Source of the DNA: Prunus persica
Taxonomy: Eukaryota; Streptophyta; Magnoliopsida; Rosales; Rosaceae
Direction: 5' to 3'
DNA: 64,000 bases
Assembly (NCBI RefSeq): GCF_000346465.2
Contig: NC_034013.1
Span: 9,371,154 to 9,435,153 of the forward strand
This document shows, one piece after another, positions 37,815-47,900 of this stretch (within the stretch, counting starts at the first letter, position 1; each line of letters begins with the position of its first letter). The notes under the pieces were generated by a model. That model was not told the origin of the DNA, searched no databases, and was given only the letters and a program-made list of their open reading frames with translations. A program made the translations under genes and the position numbers.

Positions 37815-38386
37815 ACATGCTGGTAATGATTAGGTGAGGGATCAAAGCCATGTGTAAATGGCAAGGATAAAGAAGCTGACATTCCCCTAATGATTCTTCC
37901 AGAAAAGAAAAGCCATGGAATCTAGGAAATGATGAGAAAGCTAATTTCGCAAATTCACCTGCTCTTTAAAAGTAGGGGAAAAAGAAAGAAGAGAAGAAAA
38001 AAAAGCATTGAAAGCTGAAACTTATTTTGCAATTAGAAACAGCTGGCGGCCAGATGAAGCACATGATTGATTGCAGGGGCCACTGTAATGCGTTTAGGTG
38101 TGAGTTGTAGTGCTTTACTTCAACTCTGAGAAGAGAATTAAGATTTTGTCTGCTACAGATGAGATGATTACCTGATGGGTTAATTAGATATGGACCTTGA
38201 TTAGCGTCTGATTATTATAATGGAAATGCAATTTCTATTTCATTTTTGGAAGAAATAATGAAAAAAACAGAGAAGAAGAACGAAAGAAAGAAAGAGAAGA
38301 AAAAATTCGAAGTTGTAGCAGGGAAGACTGGGCAGCATGGTATGAGCCGAGAATGGCGGGTTAACTTTCAAAAAAATTATACTTGG

Positions 38387-38459
38387 CGCCCACCGTGGGG
38401 CTCGAACCCACGACCACAAGGTTAAGAGCCTTGCGCTCTACCAACTGAGCTAGACGGGC
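38387..38459 (-). tRNA. trnK-CTT: tRNA-Lys (CTT anticodon)
   Basis: The 73-nt reverse complement folds as a standard cloverleaf. The 7-bp acceptor stem pairs GCCCGTC with GGTGGGC, and the discriminator is G. The D arm is GCTCAGTTGGTAGAGC. The anticodon stem CAAGG/CCTTG encloses loop CTCTTAA (anticodon CTT). The T arm is GTGGG-TTCGAGC-CCCAC. No intron. It is a nuclear type with intact A and B boxes, and a T-run (TAATTTTTTTG) lies just 3' on the gene strand as a possible Pol III terminator. Confidence 0.97.
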
Positions 38460-39602
38460 GATGTTTGATTAGACACCGCATTATTCTTATTAATAGGAGT
38501 CCCACATAATAGAAATTTACACCTTAAATATAGGGTTGTTATTGATAATATCACCAAGGCCTTTTGAATAAAACCTCACACCTATAATAACCAAAAGAAA
38601 TATATTGAATTTAGATGGTTAAATTGGGGACAATATCAGTGTTAGTGGGTGGGCCTATGTGGTGTTTAGTACTAGCATTGCATAGTGTCGGTGGGGTAAT
38701 CCTACGAATGTTCGACCATACCCACACGCATTAGTGTGCTAGTATGGGTGGTGGGCCTATGTATTGGTTCAGTGTACTAACACGCATAAAATGAAGGCCC
38801 ACCACTGATAGAACTGAGGCCTTCTGTAAATTTTTTATTCGCATCCTCATCTATTTGTATTAAATTACTTATTAAATTACTTTTCCAAATTTGCCCAAAC
38901 AAAATTGAATTATTTACTACAACATTGAATTTATCTAGAAGCCCCAAAAACATAAAAACAGTTGTGATTGCTTTTGGTACTCTTTCAAAGTCCAGCATCT
39001 TCCAGAATTTAAAAAATCAATCTAAATGCGGTGTCTTCAGTCCATATACAGTTGCATAAGCTAAGTTAGAAATGCTATACAAGTTTTAAAACCTTTTCAG
39101 TAGTTTTTTTTTAAAATTGGATATGGCACATGGACTTGAGGCTTCAAATGCCATAAGCCCACATGGCCCATTTGGCTTTAACAAATCGATCACCAGGAGC
39201 ATACAATTTCATAAACTGAAAGAGAATGGCAAATTGAGATGTGTACATTTCATATTTTGATTTCATGCTCTAAAGAAACACCGGCAATTAAATTTCGGGA
39301 TCACAAACACTGCACAAGTTCATGATGTTATAATTTGAACATACTGCCAAAAACACAAGTCTGGACTCTGAACCTTACAATCTAACTGATTTTGAATCCC
39401 ATCCCCCTCCCCCAAGCTACCCAAAATCACAACTCTGAAAAACCCAAAGTTAATCTGCTCCTGAGCCACTAAAAGCTTCTACTTTCCACCCTAGCATGGT
39501 GATGTCAACTTGAAAATCAGAGGTTTTGTAGAGTTGTCACCAGCGAGAACAATACTGAAAGGGCATTTCTGCAGGCAAGGTTACGCAGTCTCCGTGCTAA
39601 TC
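38460..39602. other. Spacer between tRNA-Lys and the SMO1 pseudogene
   Basis: No gene. The whole stretch has a counterpart in the right unit (about 43358-44718), including the shared texts GCATTATTCTT, GAGTCCCACAT and TTGAATTTAG. It is therefore duplicated spacer. Confidence 0.75.
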
Positions 39603-42031
39603 AGATTTAAGATCTACAGTAGAATTATTATATGAACCACTGTTTTGGACACCAAAACTTTCCACTTTCAACGGATATGGATCACCGAGATTGGTTAGAC
39701 GGGAGAAACAAATGCAAAATCCAAGATAAAAAGACCTGTCATGCCAATTCAATTTTATAACTGACAGATGATGCACGGTTGGGGTCAGAGGCGGTTGCCT
39801 AAGACCGTAAGCAAAATATGGGGAAAGCGTGAAAGTAGTCCTGGAAGCAACTAATTGTCTCAGGAGAAAAGGTTTTGCAGGTTTACCTTCATAAGGTTCT
39901 TCTTCTGATACCAGTATCCCTGTTGGAATTGATCAAGCTTTGTCCTCCAACGTAGTGTTGGTAATCGTGGTACTCAGCACCACCAGGGGAAGTCATCACT
40001 GTATAATAAACCATAGATTATAACTTGATCCGCATCAAATACAGTGGTCAAACTTCAGTGCACAACATACAAAACAAGCATACAATGAGCAGATATTGAG
40101 AAGACGCCATACAGTTCTTGAGCTTCCTAAAAAAATTATAAAAATAAACAGTATGGAATAAGTCATCACAGACTCATACATGCAATCCAAGCAACTACCC
40201 TGAATTCATAGATTGTAGCGGTCTAACTAGCACATACAAGTTCTAAGGCTTCCTCCTCAGCCAACCCACTAAGGGACTAATGTAATACCCTATGTGACTG
40301 AACTAGCTCTTTATCCACAAACATTCCACCTATAAGGTGGCAGAAGCCTCACTAACGTAATTCTCTAGCCTTAACCAACAGTATGCAGTTAATCTCATGA
40401 GTCCTTCACCATAGCAGTTAGTCCTTCCAAAAAATTACTTTTCATTTTTTATTTTAGATCCGTAATCACCCCCAGTATTTGGAGTAACTTTCAACATTAC
40501 AGGCAACCCACCACATGCAGCTGTGATCAGATACAAGTAAGACAATCACTTCCGGCAAAGGATTTTTTTTGGTATCAGCCCTTTCCCACGTCTCTCTCTG
40601 AAGTGCTACCATAGTGGCATAAGGAAAGTATACATATCTGAATTATTATGTTAACAATAAGGCTTATACAAACCGATCAAAAATAACATTCAACGCACAA
40701 AAAGCTGACTCAGAAACCAAAATTCATGTACTACCTCTAACAGATAAACCAAACGCATGTAGTGCTTGTATAAAAGCTTGACGATCAGCATTTAAGCATG
40801 AAAGCTGATTTGATAAAACTCAGCAACCTCCCTTTGAAGAATGTTTTACAACAATTATGGTGCTGAATAAGACATTATTGACCAACATTCAACCTATTTG
40901 CTTTTTTCCCAAAAAATTTATTTGTCGATGTGCAAATGATTACTTTTGCCAGATCATTAGGAGAAAAAGGCATTATTGTACTGATCCTAGACCCCATCAT
41001 TAAAGTGAAGGAACTGTTTAAGATCCTTCAAATTAAAAGTACTGAGCATAGAATTCTATTAGTAAAGAGAGAAAGGAATTCCAAAGTTGTCATTATTCAG
41101 TCACAATCAGCTAACGAAGAAAATGACTACAAGCACCAAAAAACAAAGAGCAAAATGCAGCATGTGCACCCGCTGCGTGTTTTCAATGGCCTCAATCTGC
41201 TCCACGACCAGAGTGTGACCATGTGGCCAGGAGCATATGGTGCTGCAAACCGAAATGGAGCAGTGTACTTATGTTGAACTCTGTGGATTTTCTCATACCC
41301 CAATTTGCTATGCAAAAATCTGTGAATGCAGTCGTTGGTATAATACCAAGAAATAAACTAACAATTGGAAAAGCTTCTCCCATCCAGAAGGCAATGGCAA
41401 TCCCGTTCGAATCCCTATTATCTGCTTGTAAACAGAATCTAAGCATATTCAAAAATATGCCCAAAGAGAAATTATTACAGGAATTAGAGGAGAGAAAATT
41501 ACAAACTTTAATCACCCCGTAATTGATGCAGGTATGCTAAGAATAAAATACATAAATAAATGCCCAAAAAATGTATTCTGAGGCACAATAATCTCAAAAA
41601 TGAGGAAATCCCCCCTCCCCCCAAAATCCTATTACACAAAACCTATAAAAGATACAAAGATAAAAGGAACTAACCCATTTCACAAATTCAATCATTTTCA
41701 ATCATTTTCAAAACCATGCAAACCCAATTCACAAATTCAATAATTTTCAGTATCCCGCAAACCCAATTCCACAAAGTCGCAGATTGGAATTCAATGAACC
41801 CGAAAGACGAAATCCGAACCTGGATAGGAGGGTAAGAGACGAGCTGAAAATAGCCAACAACGAGAAGGAACATGCGCATAACATCCTTGTAGCACTTGAG
41901 CATTTCATAGAAGGGCAATCAGACTTTGGGCTGGATCTTGTAGCTGTCGAGGCCGGCCCATCTGAGAACCTCTGCGAAAACGAGAGGGAGAGGGACGACG
42001 GAGAAGATGACGAAGAGGAAGAGAATGTTGT
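39603..42031 (-). pseudogene. SMO1 pseudogene (5'-truncated duplicate)
   Basis: Counterparts of all five SMO1 exons are recognisable, but the copy is dead. Homology ends at 42031 inside exon 1, so the start codon, about the first 40 codons and the promoter were never included. Exon 2 (about 41170-41430) lost a block of about 57 bases. Exon 3 and intron 3 suffered deletions: CTTTGTCCTCC now abuts the TTGATCAAG of intron 3, and a stretch of about 30 bases around the GGAEYHDYHH region is gone. The final-exon acceptor changed from TTTCAG to TATCCG, although the end of the reading frame (VDLKSD, stop) is still readable. Fragments such as MLKCYKDVMRMF remain in the first exon. No alternative function is suggested. 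Confidence 0.88.
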
Positions 42032-42459
42032 CGGCCAGATAAAGCACATGATTGCAGGGGCCACTATATGTATGTAGGTGTAAGTTCGACTGTTCGAATG
42101 GTTTACTTCAACTCTGAGAATGAGAATCACTTAGGAAGGAAGAAAAAAAAAAACTGACGAAGAAGAAGAAAGAAAAAAATCGAAGAAAAAGAGAGAAAAA
42201 ATAAACCAAAAAAAGGAAAAAAATTCGAAGTTGTAACTTGTAAGAGGGAAGGCGGGGCCGCAGGGCATGAGCCCATTAGGCCATCTCCATCGCTTCAGGC
42301 TGGCCCAGGCAAAAGGCAGGAACAAGCCCGAGTCCACCTCCAGCGCGACGAAACCAGCCCGGGCAAGCTGCGGGTCCCACGAGCCCGGGCAGGCCCAAGG
42401 GCAAAATTCGACTGGGCTCGAGCCCGAGTTTATGCTGACGTCAGCGCCGTAAATTCGAT

Positions 42460-42508
42460 TTTTTTTTACCGTTGGCGCGTGTAATACACGCGCCAACGGT
42501 AAAAAAAA
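42460..42508. repeat. 24-bp perfect inverted repeat with a 1-nt spacer
   Basis: Left arm 42460-42483 (eight T, then ACCGTTGGCGCGTGTA). Spacer A at 42484. Right arm 42485-42508 is its exact reverse complement. It would form a cruciform, or a very stable RNA hairpin if transcribed. Confidence 0.97.
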
Positions 42509-43165
42509 TTTGACTGACGTGCGCTGACGTCGTCGTGACGTCAGCACCAACGGTTACATGCCACGTGTCGGCTCTGGGTGGCTCCGATTGAATTTTTTTC
42601 AGAAATCCTACGGTTCTCATTTTTTTGGCCAAAAAAATTTAAAAAAAATCCTTAAAAATCAGAAAAAATTCGAAAAAATTCTGAAATTTTTTTTAAAAAA
42701 TACCAAAAATGTATGTATTTTTTCCCTATAAATACCTAACCATTTTATCTACTTTCAACACCAAATCTTCATACAATTTCTTCTCCATACAATATTTTCT
42801 ACTCTCCACTCACATAATTCATTTTTCACACCAAATCTCCATACAAACTCATCTCCTTCCAATATTTTTTACTCTCTACTCATATTTTCCACTTTCCACA
42901 CCAATTCCATATTTTACTCTCTACTCATATTATCGGAAATCTGAGATTATAATTTTTATTAATGAATATCCGAAAATTTTATCTGGAATAAGACACGTGG
43001 TAACCGAGATTCACATCCGAAAATCTTATCCGAAAATTTAATTACAAAAGATTATCAAAATTAATGATTTAAAGTATAAAAAAATAGGAAATAAAGTACA
43101 ATGAATAGTAATTGCCCTAGACTTGCCCTAGACTTTGCCCTTGTGGGTGGAACCACAAATGGCAA

Positions 43166-43197
43166 GGCTGACACTATTCACGTGAATAGTGTCAGCC
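43166..43197. repeat. 32-bp perfect palindrome
   Basis: GGCTGACACTATTCAC (43166-43181) is followed without a gap by its exact reverse complement GTGAATAGTGTCAGCC. The flanks (GGCAA and CTTGC) extend the symmetry imperfectly. Confidence 0.97.
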
Positions 43198-43282
43198 CTT
43201 GCTTGCCCTTGCCTTAGACTTTGCCCTAAGGGGTGGAGTTGCTCTTACCATGGGTCCGACAAGGATTTTCAAAAATTAGTCT

Positions 43283-43357
43283 CGTCCACAGCCGCGGGGA
43301 TCGAACAAACGACCGCGCGTTGTGAGCTTCGCGTGGAAACAACTGAGATACACAAGC
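43283..43357 (-). pseudogene. Degenerate tRNA copy (tRNA-Lys paralog)
   Basis: It occupies the position of tRNA-Lys in the right duplication unit. The reverse complement keeps CTCAGTTG of the D arm, GGTCGTTTGTTCGATCCCC of the T arm and a seven-base loop CTCACAA. The anticodon stem no longer pairs, the acceptor stem is broken and one base is missing in the variable region. The anticodon position now reads CAC instead of CTT. Not expected to be functional. Confidence 0.75.
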
Positions 43358-44718
43358 TTTGTTGATTAATGAACGCATTATTCTTTTTTATAGAGTCCCA
43401 CATCGGGAAAGAACAGTAGTAATTTACACCTTAAATATAGGGTTGTTATTAATAATAGCACCAAGGCCTTTGGATAAAACCCCACACCTATAATAATCAA
43501 AAAACAAATATTGAATTTAGGTGGCTAAGTTGGGGATAATATCGGTACTAGTGGTGGGTTTATGCGGTGTTTGGTATTAGCATTGCATAGTGCCGGTGGG
43601 GTAATCCTACGAGTGTTCAATACTAACACCCATTAGTATGGGTGGTGGGCCTATGCATTGGTTAGGTGTACCAACACCGCATAAAATGAAGGTTCACTAC
43701 TAATAAAACTGAGGCCTTTTATAAATTTTTTATTCACATATTCACATTTTTTCGTATAAGATTACGTGTCTTTTTCAAATCTGGCCAAATAAAATGGGAT
43801 TATTTACTACAACGTTGAATTTATCTAGAGACCCCAAAGACAAAAGGTTACAGTTGTGATTGCTTATGATACTCTTCCAAAGTCCAACATCTTCCACAAT
43901 TTATGTTTATTCAAGCCACTGAAGGCAATTGGATCACATAACTACGGGGCCTTTTCGCCATAGCCATCTTTCTCGCTTTTAGAAAACAGTTTAACCAAAA
44001 GGCGATGAAAACATTATAAGCTGGAAAACTTTATGCGTTTAGAACTCCAAAAAATAATCTAAATAGTGTCTTCAGTCCATACACAGTTGCATGAAAGTTG
44101 GATGAGCAATGCTATAACAAGTTTAACAACCCTTTCAATAGTGCTTATTTATTATGCGTTTAGATTTAGAACACCAAAAAATAATCTAAAGAGTGTCTTC
44201 AGTGCAAACACAGTTGCATAAAAGTTGGATGAGCAACGCTATAACAAGTTTAACAACCCTTTCAATAGTGTTTATTTATTTTATAAATTGGATATGGCGC
44301 ATGGACTTGAGGCTTCAAATGCCATTTGGCATTAACAAAATCGATCACCAGGAGCATAAAAGTTCATAAACTGAAGAGAATGGCAAATTGAGATGTGCAG
44401 ATTTCATATTTTGATTTCAAACTCCTGCTAAAGAAACACTGGCAATTAAATTTCAGGATCACAAACACTGCACGAGTTCATAATATTATAATTTGAACAT
44501 ACTGCGAAAAACACAAGTCTGAACTCTGAACCTTACAATCTAAAGTGATTTTGAATTCCCCCCCTCAAGCTACCCAAAATCACAACTCTGAAAAACCCAA
44601 AGTTAATCTGCTCCTGAGCCACTAAAAGCTTCTACTTTCCACCCTAGCATAGTGATGTCAACTTGAAAATCAGAGGTGTTGTAGAGTTGTCACCAGGCAA
44701 GGTTACGCAGTCTCCGTG
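43358..44718. other. Spacer 3' of SMO1 (duplicated)
   Basis: No gene. It corresponds to 38460-39602 plus extra DNA, including an internal tandem duplication (44031-44280). The last 300 bases are the likely SMO1 3' UTR. Confidence 0.65.
44031..44280. repeat. ~121-bp tandem duplication
   Basis: The block starting TTATGCGTTTAGA and ending CAACCCTTTCAATAGTG occurs twice in tandem (from 44031 and from 44152) with a few changes. The left duplication unit has it only once, so it arose after the segmental duplication. Confidence 0.85.
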
Positions 44719-47684
44719 CTAATCAGATTTAAGATCTACAGTAGAATTATTATATGAGCCTCCGTTTTGGACAGCGTTACTTTCCTCTTTCAACTGAAAT
44801 AGATCACCGAGAGTGATTAGAAGAAAGGGACAAACAAATGTAAAATCCATGATAAAAAGACTTAGTGCATCAACGCATGAAACTAGTCCTAGAAGCAACT
44901 AACCAGTTACCAATTTCTGCCTAGAAGGGTAAAAGAAATTCACTAACTAAATCACCTGTACTATTATTGGAGAAAAAAAATATCAACTGGTTGCATTGAT
45001 TAAATACATGTTGAGCTATATCAATCAGAGTCTTGATTTCCCATATGTTCAAGAACTAAAATGTCAATCATGCTCAACCAAGATGCCACAATACTTAATT
45101 GATAATCTCAGGAGAAAAGGTTCTGCAGGTTTACCTTCTTAAGGATCTTCTTCTGATACCGAAATCCCTGTTGGAATTGATCAAGAGTTAATGATTGCCA
45201 AATAAATCAGTTAAGATCATTTGAGAAGCAAACGCCACATCAAGATAGAATTTTACCTTGTCAGTTCCATAAATGAAATCACAGTAGGTGAACACTGAAG
45301 CAAAATTGCTCTGGCTTTGTCCTCCAACATAGTGATGGTAATCATGGTACTCAGCACCGCCATAAAATGGGATATATTTTGTGGGAGTCCAGGGGAAGTC
45401 ATAACTGTATAATAAACCATAGATTACAACTTGCTCCGCATCAAATACAGTAGTCAAAACTTCAGTGCAGAAGATACAAAACAAGGATACAGTGCAGATA
45501 ATGAGAAGACACCATATGGTTCCTGAGCTCCCTAAATTTTTTTTAAAATAAACCATATGGAAGAAGTCATTGCAGACTCATACATGCAATCCATAGCAGT
45601 TAGTCCTTCCAAAAAATTACTTTTCATTTTTTGTTTTAGATCTGTAATCACTTCCTATAATCAGAGTAACTTTCAACATTACAGGCAACCCACCACATGC
45701 AACTGAAATCAGATACAAGTAAGACAATCACTTCCGGCAAAGGGATTTTTTGGGTATCAGCCCTTTCCCACGTCTCTCTCTGAAGTGCTACCATATTGGA
45801 ATGAGGAAAGTATACATATCTGAATTATTATGTTGACAATAAGGCTTAAGCACACCGATAAAAAATAACATTCAAAGCACAAAAAGCTGACTCAGAAACC
45901 AAAATTCACGTAATTCCTCAAAAATATAAACCAAATGCTTGTAGTGCTTGCATAAAAGCTTGACGCTCAGCATTAATGAAAGTTGAACTGGAATATCTTA
46001 AAAGTTCATTTGATTAAACTCATGCAATTTCCATTTGAAGAATGTTTTACAACTATCATGGTGCTGAACAAGACATTATTGACCAACATTCAACCTTTTT
46101 GCTTTTTCCCCCAAAAATTTTATTTGTCAATGTGCAAATGATTACTTTTGCCAGATCATTAGGAGAAAAGGGCATTAGTGTACTGATCCTAGACCCCATC
46201 ATTAAAAGTGAAGCAACTGTTTAAGATCCTTCAAATCAAAAGTACTTAGCATAGAATTCTATTAGTAAAGAGAGAAAGGATAGGAAGGAATTCCAAAGTT
46301 GTCATTATTAAGTCACAATCAACTAAAGAAGAAAATGACCGCAAGCACCGAAAAACTAAAAGCAAAATGCAGCATGCGTACCCGCTGTGTGTTTCAATGG
46401 CCTCAACCTGCCGCAGTGCTATCCACGACCAGAATGTGACCATGTGGCCAGGAACCATTGCCGGACCGAGAAAAGATGGGATACCAAGTATCAAAATCTC
46501 AGCCCAATGAGCATATGGAGCTGCAAACCCAATTGGAGCAGTGTACTCATGGTGAACTCTGTGGATTTTCTCATACCCCCATTTGTTATGCAAAAATCTG
46601 TGAATCCAGTAGTTGGTATAATCTTCTACCAAGAAATAAACTAGCAATTGGCAAAGCATCTCCCATCCAGAAGGCAATGGCAATCCCGTTCGAATCCCTA
46701 TTATCTGCTTGTAGACAGAATCTAAGCATATTAAAAAATACACCCAAAGATACATTATTACAGGAAATACAGGAGAGAAAATTACGAACTTTAATCACCC
46801 TGTATAGGCACAATAATCTCATTAAGAAAACTGAAAAGCTTCGTAAGAGTAACCCTTACGTTTACATGAAATGAGGACATTTTAGACTAACCCTTACGTT
46901 TACATGAAATGAGGACATTTTTTCTCAAAAATTCACATCCCTTAAGTTTTACTACACCCAACCACACAACCCACAACACACCCCCCCTCGCGAACACAAA
47001 TCCCATTACACAAAACCCATAAGAGATACTAAAATAAAAGGAACTAACCCAATATATTACAAAACCGCATATTCAAAATTCTTCAAAACCACGCAATCCT
47101 AATTCCACAAATTCAATATTCTAGGAAACCCCGAAAACCCAATTCCAAACATCCACTACTTTTCATAACCCAGCAGACCCAATTCCACAAATCAATCATT
47201 TTCAAAACCCAGCAAACCCAATTCCACAAATTCAATCATTTTCAAAACCCAGCAAACCCAATTCGCAAATTCAATATTTTTCAGAATTCCGCAAAACCCA
47301 ATTCCACAAAATCGGATATTGGAATTCAAAGAACCCGAAAGAAGAAATTCGAACCTGGACAGAAGGGTAAGAGACGAGCTGAAGAGGGCCAACAATGAGA
47401 ATGAACATGCGCATAACATCCTTGTAGCACTTGAGCATGTCAGAGAAGGGCAATCGGACTTTGGGCTGGATCTTGTAGCGGTCGAGACCGGCCCAGCTGA
47501 GAACCTCGGCGAAAACGAGAGGGAGAGGAACGACGGAGAAGATGACGAAGAGGAAGAGAATGTTGTGGAGGTAGAGCACGTAATCGGACTTGGAAGCCGA
47601 GTAGTTGAACCACAGAGTCTCGGCAAAGGTGAGGTTTCGGCCCAGAGCCGAAGCGGCCTCCTCGAGAGTCTGGTAAGGCAGCAT
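44719..47684 (-). CDS. SMO1: Sterol 4-alpha-methyl oxidase (methylsterol monooxygenase 1)
   Basis: ER-membrane non-haem di-iron oxygenase that removes the first C-4 methyl group in plant sterol synthesis (24-methylenecycloartanol branch). Five exons, in transcription order: 47684-47355, 46704-46382, 45404-45257, 45167-45135, 44793-44719. They join in frame to 302 codons; Arabidopsis SMO1 proteins are about 300. The three histidine boxes are intact: HRFLH at 145-149, HRVHH at 158-162 and HDYHH at 238-242. Hydrophobic segments such as LYLHNILFLFVIFSVVPLPL fit ER membrane spans. The N-terminus MLPYQTLEEAASALGRNL is typical of SMO1 rather than SMO2. Exon 4 has only 11 codons; reading on past its donor would give a false end at a TGA near 45108. 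It is the intact partner of the pseudogene at 39603-42031. Confidence 0.95.
46850..46921. repeat. Tandem duplication with 38-bp period in SMO1 intron 1
   Basis: TAACCCTTACGTTTACATGA plus AATGAGGACATTTT starts at 46850 and recurs exactly at 46888. Confidence 0.9.
47095..47305. repeat. ~42-bp minisatellite in SMO1 intron 1
   Basis: Imperfect units of the type AACCCAATTCCACAAATTCA, ATCATTTTCAAAACCCAGC repeat about five to six times just 3' of the exon 1 donor. The pseudogene carries only about two units (41680-41775), so the copy number changed after duplication. Confidence 0.8.
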
Positions 47685-47749
47685 TGGAAGGTGCCGATGG
47701 TTCTCCGACGAGTATGGTCAACGCCGGCGATTGGCGATGAGCTTGAAGG

Positions 47750-47786
<37 letters not shown>

Positions 47787-47900
47787 GGGGGAGATTAGGT
47801 ACACTTAGCTGCAGGGGTGTGGGCTGGAGGAGGTTGTGTTGGTTAAAATATGCGGGAATTTTAAACAACCTTTTAGAGAATCGCGCAGTGGGCGGCACAC
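47685..47900 (-). promoter_or_regulatory. SMO1 5' leader and proximal promoter
   Basis: Directly upstream of the start is a (CT)n tract on the gene strand (GA at 47752-47783 on the plus strand), a common feature of plant leaders. No further element was assigned. Confidence 0.4.

Larger units (their letters stand above)
34420..38386. other. Gene-poor region between the two synteny blocks
   Basis: About 4 kb without a supported gene: AT-rich DNA, a (CT)n microsatellite at 34733-34780, an (AT)n microsatellite at 37781-37811, and a short duplication at 36355-36430 in which TTATTCAACATTTGGTA recurs. From 38047 onward the sequence belongs to the left unit of the segmental duplication. Confidence 0.55.
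38047..42031. repeat. Left unit of a tandem segmental duplication
   Basis: This block is homologous, in the same orientation, to 42032-47566. It starts CGGCCAGATGAAGCACATGATT. The same sequence, with one change, follows immediately after SMO1 homology stops at 42031. It contains the tRNA-Lys gene and the truncated SMO1 pseudogene. Compared with the right unit it lacks the palindrome-rich transposon and carries several deletions. Confidence 0.85.
42277..43247. mobile_element. Non-autonomous TIR transposon with perfect palindromes
   Basis: The left unit has no counterpart, so this is an insertion. Left terminus TTAGGCCATCTCCATC and the reverse complement of the right terminus TAAGAGCAACTCCACC form a degenerate inverted repeat. 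Flanks GCATGAGCCC and CCATGGGTCC look like a decayed 9-10 bp target duplication, which suggests a Mutator-like element (inferred). Inside are a 24-bp inverted repeat with a 1-nt gap (42460-42508) and a 32-bp perfect palindrome (43166-43197). No transposase is present. The 139-codon minus-strand frame at 42131-42550 is compositional. Confidence 0.6.
42032..47566. repeat. Right unit of the tandem segmental duplication
   Basis: Direct homolog of 38047-42031, and longer because of a transposon insertion (42277-43247), an internal tandem duplication (44031-44280) and sequence deleted from the left unit. It contains the degenerate tRNA copy and continues unbroken into the full SMO1 gene. It therefore represents the ancestral locus at its SMO1 end. 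Confidence 0.85.

Noticed and set aside
42131..42550. 139-codon minus-strand open frame
   Set aside because: Lies across poly(A)/purine-rich DNA and the transposon end; compositional artefact.
45108..45167. SMO1 ending with a read-through of exon 4 to a TGA
   Set aside because: A proper donor (GTAAAC) and downstream exon at 44793-44719 restore the family C-terminus.
47192..47798. Open frames of 144, 152 and 159 codons around 47.2-47.9 kb
   Set aside because: Shadows of SMO1 exon 1 and the intron minisatellite in other frames.
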